Origin: Altererythrobacter sp. KTW20L
GTDB taxonomy: Bacteria; Pseudomonadota; Alphaproteobacteria; Sphingomonadales; Sphingomonadaceae
Length of the DNA: 64,000 nt
Assembly (NCBI RefSeq): GCF_023501975.1
Contig: NZ_JAMFLH010000013.1
Coordinates: forward strand, 1 to 64,000
Direction of reading: 5' to 3'
Of this stretch, positions 58,517 to 64,000 are shown piece by piece (the stretch's first letter is position 1; each line of letters starts with the position of its first letter). The position numbers were made by a program, and so were the translations under genes. The notes beneath the pieces were generated by a model. That model was not told the origin of the DNA. It made no database searches and was given only the letters and a program-made list of their open reading frames with translations.

Positions 58517-58900
58517 ATGTTCAATCACGTATTCGTCGGCACCAATGACATCGATGCCAGCCGCAAGTTCTATGACGCTGTCATGGGCGTGCTGGGCCAC
58601 CACGGTTTCCCCCTGCCCCACGGCAGCGGCTATGCCGGCGAAGGCGGCACGTTCATCGTTGCCAAGCCCGCCGATGGCGAAGCGGCGACCTGCATGAACG
58701 GCTTTACTTTCGGCTTCAAGGCGGCCGACTATGCCCAGGTCGATGCCTGGCATGCCGCCGGTCTCGCCAACGGCGGCACCGATGCCGGAGCCCCCGGTTT
58801 CCGCGAGAACAGCCCGGGCAACATGTACGGGGCCTACCTGCGCGATCCCGATGGCCACAAGATCTGCGCCTTCACTGCCAATACCGGCCCCAAGGAGTAA
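58517..58900 (+). CDS. VOC (glyoxalase-like) protein, copy 1
   Basis: 127 residues from ATG 58517 after GAGGAGAGGG. A single compact VOC unit: FNHVFVGTNDIDASRKFYDAV, GGTFIVAKPADGEAATCMNG, AWHAAGLANGG and the closing YLRDPDGHKICAF with the metal-site region. The second copy follows eight bases after its stop. In this position, between adhC and fghA, it probably handles a glutathione adduct or a metabolic by-product, but no reaction can be named. Confidence 0.85.
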   Translation: MFNHVFVGTNDIDASRKFYDAVMGVLGHHGFPLPHGSGYAGEGGTFIVAKPADGEAATCMNGFTFGFKAADYAQVDAWHAAGLANGGTDAGAPGFRENSPGNMYGAYLRDPDGHKICAFTANTGPKE

Positions 58901-58907
58901 TCCTGCG

Positions 58908-59288
58908 GTGTATAGCCACAACATGGTCGGCACCGACGACCTGGCCGCGTCCAAGACATTCTACGACGCCGTGTTTACCGCCGTGGGCGGCGAACCCGGC
59001 GTGCTGGACGAAGCGCGTGGCCGCGTTCGCTATACACATAACGGCGGCGTGTTCATCGCGGTGAAGCCGATCAATGGCGAGCCGGCCAGCGTGGCCAACG
59101 GCAACACCATCGGATTCACCATGGACAGCCCCGAACAGTGCGACGCGTGGCATGCTGCAGGCGTCGCGGCAGGCGGCACGGCGATCGAGAACCCGCCGGG
59201 TGTGCGCGAGGTCGGGGCCAACCGGCTCTACCTCGCCTACCTGCGCGATCCGACCGGCCACAAGCTATGCGCGCTGCACTGGATGTAA
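58908..59288 (+). CDS. VOC (glyoxalase-like) protein, copy 2
   Basis: 126 residues from GTG 58908, with AAGGAG at the end of the previous gene; ATG 58923 is an alternative. It is a paralogue of copy 1: HNMVGTDDLAASKTFYDAV, GGVFIAVKPINGEPASVANG, AWHAAGVAAGG and YLRDPTGHKLCALHW line up one to one. It lies between copy 1 and fghA (seven bases to the next start). The tandem duplication may give a two-protein enzyme or two substrate specificities. Confidence 0.85.
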   Translation: MYSHNMVGTDDLAASKTFYDAVFTAVGGEPGVLDEARGRVRYTHNGGVFIAVKPINGEPASVANGNTIGFTMDSPEQCDAWHAAGVAAGGTAIENPPGVREVGANRLYLAYLRDPTGHKLCALHWM

Positions 59289-59295
59289 TGCGGTC

Positions 59296-60150
59296 ATGAC
59301 ACTGGAAACGGTCAGCACAACACGCAGCCACGGCGGCACGCAGGGCGTCTATTCGCACCTGTCGGCCGCCACCGGCACCACGATGACCTTTGCCGTGTTC
59401 GTGCCCGACCATGTGCCGGGTCAGAAGCTGCCGGTGCTGACCTACCTTTCGGGCCTCACCTGCACCCATGCCAATGTCATGGAAAAGGGCGAGTACCGCG
59501 CCGCTTGCGCCAAGCATGGCATAATCTTCGTCGCACCCGACACGTCCCCGCGCGGCCCTACCAATGACGGGGGGGATGTGCCGGATGACGAAGGCTACGA
59601 TTTCGGCAAGGGCGCCGGTTTCTACGTCAATGCCACGCAGGAACCCTGGGCGGCCAATTTCCGCATGCGCGACTATGTCGAGAACGAACTGCCCGCGCTG
59701 ATCGAAGCCAATTTCCCGGTGGACATGGCGCGCCAGGGGATCACCGGGCACAGCATGGGCGGCCACGGCGCGCTGACGATTTCCCTGCGCAATCCGGGGC
59801 GCTACGCCTCGACCAGCGCCTTCTCGCCGATTGTATCCCCGCTGAATTGCCCGTGGGGCGAAAAGGCGCTGGGCGGCTACCTGGGCCAAGACCGGGCTGC
59901 ATGGCGCGAATACGATGCCTGCGCCCTGATCGAGGACGGCGCCAGCCTGCCCGACCTGCTGGTGGACCAGGGCACGGCGGACAACTTCCTGGAAGGCCAG
60001 CTGAAAACGCATCTACTGGCAGAGGCCACGGCTCAGGCCGGAATGCCCGCCACGATCCGGATGCAGGACGGCTACGACCACTCCTACTTCTTCATCTCGA
60101 CCTTCATGGCCGACCATATCGCCTGGCACGCAGGAAAACTGAACGCATGA
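59296..60150 (+). CDS. fghA: S-formylglutathione hydrolase
   Basis: 284 residues from ATG 59296. The alpha/beta-hydrolase (esterase D) landmarks are VLTYLSGLTCTHANVMEKGEYR, PDTSPRG, the nucleophile Ser in GHSMGGHGA, the Asp in LVDQGTADNFL and the His in GYDHSYFFISTF. It hydrolyses S-formylglutathione to formate and glutathione, the step after adhC. Its stop overlaps the fdsG start as ATGA, which couples formate production to formate oxidation. Confidence 0.97.
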   Translation: MTLETVSTTRSHGGTQGVYSHLSAATGTTMTFAVFVPDHVPGQKLPVLTYLSGLTCTHANVMEKGEYRAACAKHGIIFVAPDTSPRGPTNDGGDVPDDEGYDFGKGAGFYVNATQEPWAANFRMRDYVENELPALIEANFPVDMARQGITGHSMGGHGALTISLRNPGRYASTSAFSPIVSPLNCPWGEKALGGYLGQDRAAWREYDACALIEDGASLPDLLVDQGTADNFLEGQLKTHLLAEATAQAGMPATIRMQDGYDHSYFFISTFMADHIAWHAGKLNA

Positions 60151-60575
60151 GTGACAAGACCACCCGCATCGGCGAGATCGTCGCCGAGCACCGCCACCGC
60201 GAAGGGCCGCTGCTGCCCATCCTGCACGATGTGCAGCACGAGTTCCGCTGCGTCGATGTGGAAGCCGAAGCGGCAATCGCCGATGCGCTGAACCTCAGCC
60301 GCGCCGATGTGCACGGCGTGGTCAGTTTCTACCACGATTTCACCCCCACAGCAGATCCGCGCCCCGTGGTGCAGATCTGCCGGGCAGAGGCCTGCAAGTC
60401 GCGCGGGGTCGAAGCCCTGATGGACGGCGCCAAGGCTGCCGCCGGTGAGCGGGTGAAGCTGCACACCGTCTATTGCCTCGGCCTGTGCTCCGCCGGCCCC
60501 AATGCCCGCGTGGGCGATGCGCTCTATGCCCGGCTCGATGCCGACAAGCTCGCCCAAGTGATCGAGAACGCCTGA
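60147..60575 (+). CDS. fdsG: NAD-dependent formate dehydrogenase gamma subunit (NuoE-like, [2Fe-2S])
   Basis: 142 residues. NuoE-type fold with HDVQHEFRCVD, DVHGVVSFYHDF and the [2Fe-2S] Cys in CRAEACKSRG and VYCLGLCSAGP. It joins FdsB to form the NADH-generating arm of the soluble molybdenum formate dehydrogenase. It overlaps fghA (ATGA) and fdsB (TGATG). Confidence 0.95.
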   Translation: MSDKTTRIGEIVAEHRHREGPLLPILHDVQHEFRCVDVEAEAAIADALNLSRADVHGVVSFYHDFTPTADPRPVVQICRAEACKSRGVEALMDGAKAAAGERVKLHTVYCLGLCSAGPNARVGDALYARLDADKLAQVIENA

Positions 60576-62116
60576 TGCTTATCAAGATTTCCGACGATGC
60601 CCTCGCCCGCGCGCTGGGTGCCGATGACCTCGCCCGCGCTTTCGTCGCCAAGGGGCACGAGGTTCACCGCGTATCGAGCTGGGGCATGCAGTGGCTTGAG
60701 CCGCTGGTGGACATCGAAGGCAAGGGCTTCGGCCCCGCCACCCTGGCCGATGTCGATGCCATCCTCGACGGGTCGAGCGACTTGGGCATCGGCGTAATCG
60801 CCGACCATCCCTTCATCACCGGGCAACAGCGGCTGACCTTCGCCCGCGCCGGCAAGACCAGGCCGACGAACCTGGATGATTACAAGGCGACCGGCGGCTT
60901 TGTCGGCCTGTCGCGCGCGCGCTCGATGGAGCCCGAAGCAATCGTTGCCGAAGTGCTCGCCTCCGGCCTGCGCGGCCGCGGCGGTGCAGGCTTCCCGGCG
61001 GGCATCAAGTGGAAGACCGTGCTCGCCGCACCGGGCCTCCAGAAATACATCGTATGCAACGCGGATGAAGGTGACAGCGCCACCTTTGCCGATCGCATGG
61101 TGATGGAAGGCGATCCGTTCCAGCTGATCGAAGGCATGGCCATCGCTGGCGACGCCGTGGGTGCCAGCCAAGGCTACATCTATGTCCGCAGCGAATATCC
61201 CGATGCCATCGCCAAGCTGAACGCCGCGCTGGCGCAATGCGCGCACATCATCGCGCCGTTCCAATGCGAAGTGCGCGTGGGCGCTGGCGCCTATGTCTGC
61301 GGTGAGGAAACCTCGCTGCTGAACTCGCTTGAAGGCAAGCGCGGCGAAGTGCGTGCCAAGCCGCCGCTGCCCGCGCTGGAAGGCTTCATGGGCCGCCCGA
61401 CCGTGGTCAACAACGTGCTGACCCTGGCCGCCATCCCGCACATCCTGACCGAAGGCGGGGCGAGCCTCTATGACAGCCTCGGCATCAACCGGTCCAAGGG
61501 CACCATGCCGATCCAGCTGGCAGGCAACATCAAGCACGGCGGCCTGTACGAGGTCGCTTTCGGCATCACCCTGCGCGAGCTGGTCCATGATATCGGCGGC
61601 GGCACCGAGAGCGGTCGTCCGGTCAAGGCCGTGCAGGTTGGCGGCCCCCTGGGTGCCTACCTCCACCCCGACCAGTTCGACATTCCGTTCGATTATGAAG
61701 CCTATGCCGCAGCCGACGCGCTGATCGGCCATGCCGGTATCACCGTGTTCGACGATACCGCCGACATGGGCGCCATGGCCCGTTTCGCGATGGAATTCTG
61801 CGCGGTCGAAAGCTGCGGCAAGTGCACGCCCTGCCGCATCGGCTCCACGCGCGGGGTCGAGCTGATCGACCGCATCCGCGATGGTGGCCGCCAGCGCGAC
61901 GTGCTGGAACTCACCCCGCAGATGCACAACACGAAGAAGACCGTTGGCCGCAGCGTAGCCGAGGAAGTCGAGCTTCTGACCGACCTGTGCGAGACGATGA
62001 AGTTCGGCTCACTCTGCGCTCTTGGCGGCTTCACCCCCTATCCGGTGATGAGCGCGCTGAAGAACTGGCCGCAGGATTTCGCACCGGATGCCAGCGCGAT
62101 GGCTGACGCCGAGTGA
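60575..62116 (+). CDS. fdsB: NAD-dependent formate dehydrogenase beta subunit (NuoF-like, FMN and [4Fe-4S])
   Basis: 513 residues from ATG 60575, overlapping the fdsG stop. An N-terminal thioredoxin-like extension (about 1-110) leads to the NuoF core: GLRGRGGAGFPAGIKWK (NADH/FMN), CNADEGDSATFADR, GAGAYVCGEETSLLNSLEGKRGEVR and the [4Fe-4S] motif ESCGKCTPCRIGSTRG. It passes electrons from the FdsA iron-sulfur chain through FMN to NAD. Its stop overlaps the GTG start of mobA. Confidence 0.96.
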   Translation: MLIKISDDALARALGADDLARAFVAKGHEVHRVSSWGMQWLEPLVDIEGKGFGPATLADVDAILDGSSDLGIGVIADHPFITGQQRLTFARAGKTRPTNLDDYKATGGFVGLSRARSMEPEAIVAEVLASGLRGRGGAGFPAGIKWKTVLAAPGLQKYIVCNADEGDSATFADRMVMEGDPFQLIEGMAIAGDAVGASQGYIYVRSEYPDAIAKLNAALAQCAHIIAPFQCEVRVGAGAYVCGEETSLLNSLEGKRGEVRAKPPLPALEGFMGRPTVVNNVLTLAAIPHILTEGGASLYDSLGINRSKGTMPIQLAGNIKHGGLYEVAFGITLRELVHDIGGGTESGRPVKAVQVGGPLGAYLHPDQFDIPFDYEAYAAADALIGHAGITVFDDTADMGAMARFAMEFCAVESCGKCTPCRIGSTRGVELIDRIRDGGRQRDVLELTPQMHNTKKTVGRSVAEEVELLTDLCETMKFGSLCALGGFTPYPVMSALKNWPQDFAPDASAMADAE

Positions 62117-62634
62117 TCCTGGGCGTTGTCCTTGCAGGCGGGATGAGCACGCGTTTCGGCAGCGACAAGGCGCTTGCCGCGCTGGACGGGCAGACCCTGC
62201 TTGCCCGCGCGGTGGAGGCCCTGTCGGCGCTGTGCAGCAAGGTCGTGATCGCCGGTCGCACAGAAGGTCCTGTTGAATGCATCCCCGACTGGCCGCGCCC
62301 GCACATGGGGCCGCTGGGCGGAATCGCGGCGGGCCTGATCCATGCGCAGGACAACGGCTTTGCCAGCGTGCTGAGCTGCGGCGTGGACAGCGTGGACTTG
62401 CCCGCCGACCTGCTGGAAGAATTGACACCGCCTTCGGCCTATCTTGCAACCCAGCCGGTTGTGGGGCATTGGAAGACAGAGGCCGCAGACGCGGTCAAGG
62501 CGCTCCTCCAGAGTGAAGGACGCCACTCGATGCTGGCCTTTGCAAAGTCCGTGGATGCACGGGCGGTGACTGCTGCATCCGCACCCGCAAACATAAACAC
62601 CCCGGCGGATCTCGCCGCGTTGGAGCAAAAGTGA
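62113..62634 (+). CDS. mobA: Molybdenum cofactor guanylyltransferase
   Basis: 173 residues from GTG 62113, which overlaps the fdsB stop as GTGA. The nucleotidyltransferase signature GVVLAGGMSTRFGSDKALAALDGQ, the IPDWPRPHMGPLGGIAAGL block and SCGVDSVDLPADLLE mark it as MobA. It joins GMP to Mo-molybdopterin to give the guanine dinucleotide form, the cofactor that FdsA needs. It lies between fdsB and fdsA and overlaps the fdsA start, so cofactor supply is tied to enzyme synthesis. Confidence 0.93.
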   Translation: MILGVVLAGGMSTRFGSDKALAALDGQTLLARAVEALSALCSKVVIAGRTEGPVECIPDWPRPHMGPLGGIAAGLIHAQDNGFASVLSCGVDSVDLPADLLEELTPPSAYLATQPVVGHWKTEAADAVKALLQSEGRHSMLAFAKSVDARAVTAASAPANINTPADLAALEQK

Positions 62635-64000
62635 TGGGATACGAACGCCAGAAGGATTTCGGGACACCCGAAGCCAAATCCGCCGAACAGGTCACCCTGA
62701 CCATCGACGGGCGCGAAGTGACCGTTCCGGCGGGCACCAGCGTGATGCGCGCCGCAGCCGAAATCGGAGGCGACATTCCCAAGCTGTGCGCGACCGACAA
62801 CGTCAAGGCCTATGGCTCGTGCCGCCTGTGCCTGGTCGAGATCGAAGGCGCGCGCGGAACACCCGCCAGCTGCACCACGCCGGTTGCGCCCGGCATGAAG
62901 GTCAAGACCCAGACCGAACGCCTCGCCAAGCTGCGCAAGGGCGTGATGGAGCTGTATATCTCCGACCACCCGCTCGATTGCCTGACCTGCAGCGCCAACA
63001 ACGACTGCGAATTGCAGGACCAGGCTGCCAATGTCGGCCTGCGCGATGTGCGCTATGGCTATGCGGGCGACAACCACCTCGGCCTCGAAACCGACGTGTC
63101 GAACCCCTATTTCGATTTTGACGCTTCCAAGTGCATCGTGTGCAGCCGCTGCGTGCGCGCCTGCGCCGAAGTGCAGGGCACTTTCGCCCTGACGATCGAC
63201 GGGCGCGGTTTCGCCTCGATGGTCAGCGCCGGGCAGGAAGTAGACGATTTCCTGTCCAGCGAGTGCGTGTCGTGCGGTGCCTGCGTGCAGGCTTGCCCCA
63301 CCGCCACGCTGCAGGAAAAGAGCGTCAAAGCCATCGGCAAGCCCGAACGCGCCGTGGTCACCACCTGCGCCTATTGCGGCGTCGGCTGCACCTTCCGCGC
63401 CGAAATGCGCGGCGAGCAGGTCGTCCGCATGGTCCCCTGGAAGGATGGCAAGGCCAACCATGGCCATAGCTGCGTCAAGGGCCGCTTCGCCTGGGGCTAT
63501 GCCAACCACGCCGACCGCATCACCAAGCCGATGATCCGCGAATCGATCGACCAGCCGTGGCGTGAAGTATCGTGGGAAGAAGCCATTGGCTTCACCGCAA
63601 CCCGCATCAAGGCGATCAAGGCCGAACACGGCGCGCGCGCGCTGGGCGGCATCACCTCCAGCCGCTGCACGAATGAGGACGTGTTCCTCGTCCAGAAGCT
63701 GATCCGGGCCGGTTTCGGCGCCAACAACGTCGATACCTGCGCCCGCGTGTGCCACAGCCCGACCGGGTTCGGCCTGTCGACCACCTTCGGTACCAGCGCC
63801 GGTACGCAGGACTTTGACTCCGTCGAGGATTCCGACGTGATCCTGGTGATCGGTGCCAACCCCACCGATGGCCACCCGGTCTTCGCCAGCCGCATGAAGA
63901 AGCGCCTGCGTGCAGGGGCCAAGCTGATCGTGATCGATCCGCGCCGCATTGATCTGGTGCGCTCGCCGCATATCGAAGCCGCGCATCACCTGCCCTTGCA
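62634..64000 (+). CDS. fdsA: NAD-dependent formate dehydrogenase alpha subunit, partial (3' end outside window)
   Basis: The first 455 codons are visible. NuoG-like N-terminus: [2Fe-2S] Cys C52, C63, C66, C80; His-Cys3 cluster H112, C116, C119, C125; two [4Fe-4S] sites C167-C177 and C211-C221. Then the molybdopterin oxidoreductase domain with its own cluster (CAYCGVGCTF, C245 onward). The predicted Mo ligand and its neighbour are C373-H374 in CARVCHSPTGFG, the formate dehydrogenase signature. It oxidises formate to CO2 using bis-MGD molybdenum. The start overlaps the mobA stop. Confidence 0.96.
   Translation, partial: MGYERQKDFGTPEAKSAEQVTLTIDGREVTVPAGTSVMRAAAEIGGDIPKLCATDNVKAYGSCRLCLVEIEGARGTPASCTTPVAPGMKVKTQTERLAKLRKGVMELYISDHPLDCLTCSANNDCELQDQAANVGLRDVRYGYAGDNHLGLETDVSNPYFDFDASKCIVCSRCVRACAEVQGTFALTIDGRGFASMVSAGQEVDDFLSSECVSCGACVQACPTATLQEKSVKAIGKPERAVVTTCAYCGVGCTFRAEMRGEQVVRMVPWKDGKANHGHSCVKGRFAWGYANHADRITKPMIRESIDQPWREVSWEEAIGFTATRIKAIKAEHGARALGGITSSRCTNEDVFLVQKLIRAGFGANNVDTCARVCHSPTGFGLSTTFGTSAGTQDFDSVEDSDVILVIGANPTDGHPVFASRMKKRLRAGAKLIVIDPRRIDLVRSPHIEAAHHLPL

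Overview
This 64 kb window is high-GC, gene-dense chromosomal DNA from an alphaproteobacterium, most likely a member of the Sphingomonadales (Sphingomonas / Novosphingobium / Erythrobacter-type). The clues are a large TonB-dependent receptor with a sphingomonad-type plug, the hflK-hflC-degP order, an SDHAF4-type (DUF1674) protein, a FzlA-like GST, a LigW-type decarboxylase and a lignostilbene-dioxygenase-type enzyme. Nothing looks like a plasmid, phage or insertion sequence. The only RNA gene I find is one tRNA-Lys(TTT). All gene calls come from reading translated sequence and remembered family motifs; no database search was run.

Layout. 1-3.2 kb: end of a TonB-like gene, then a response regulator / histidine kinase / lipoprotein operon. 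3.3-11.1 kb: a two-gene minus-strand operon. It encodes a TPR plus beta-barrel outer-membrane protein resembling Slam/DUF560, and a 2139-residue secreted protein with a FecR-like domain, a long 76-residue tandem repeat and four C-terminal barrel-like modules, each with a CX3C pair. This is the best candidate for an undescribed system: a type XI (Slam-like) secretion pair with an unusual giant cargo. 11.3-16.5 kb: an internally deleted sulfatase pseudogene, a MarR regulator behind a near-perfect 25-bp palindrome, a soluble PQQ dehydrogenase and a secreted VOC-fusion protein. 16.6-20.6 kb: a TonB-dependent receptor and a small periplasmic protein. 21-39.7 kb: mostly housekeeping genes (tRNA-Lys, folK, carbon-nitrogen hydrolase, msrA, rsmB, SDHAF4, hemH, a molybdenum hydroxylase large subunit, mrp, hflKC, degP, a class A PBP, msrB, a GST).

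39.7-57 kb is an aromatic-catabolism island, interrupted by a DEAD-box helicase, sodC and a few small genes. It holds a SnoaL-like protein, aldehyde dehydrogenase, VAO-type flavin oxidase, LigW-type 5-carboxyvanillate decarboxylase, NmrA reductase, MFS transporter and benzoylformate-decarboxylase-like ThDP enzyme. Further on come a serine hydrolase, a lignostilbene-type dioxygenase with all four His ligands plus Y101/K134, a divergent MarR regulator and an AAHS aromatic-acid transporter. 57.2-64 kb is a complete C1 detoxification run: class III alcohol dehydrogenase, two VOC proteins, S-formylglutathione hydrolase, then soluble NAD formate dehydrogenase fdsG-fdsB-(mobA)-fdsA, with fdsA cut off by the window end.

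Read together, the right half suggests uptake and cleavage of lignin-derived (methoxylated, stilbene- or biaryl-type) aromatics. Formaldehyde released by O-demethylation would be oxidised through glutathione adducts to formate and CO2. That pathway assignment is inference from gene content; the individual enzyme families are well supported.
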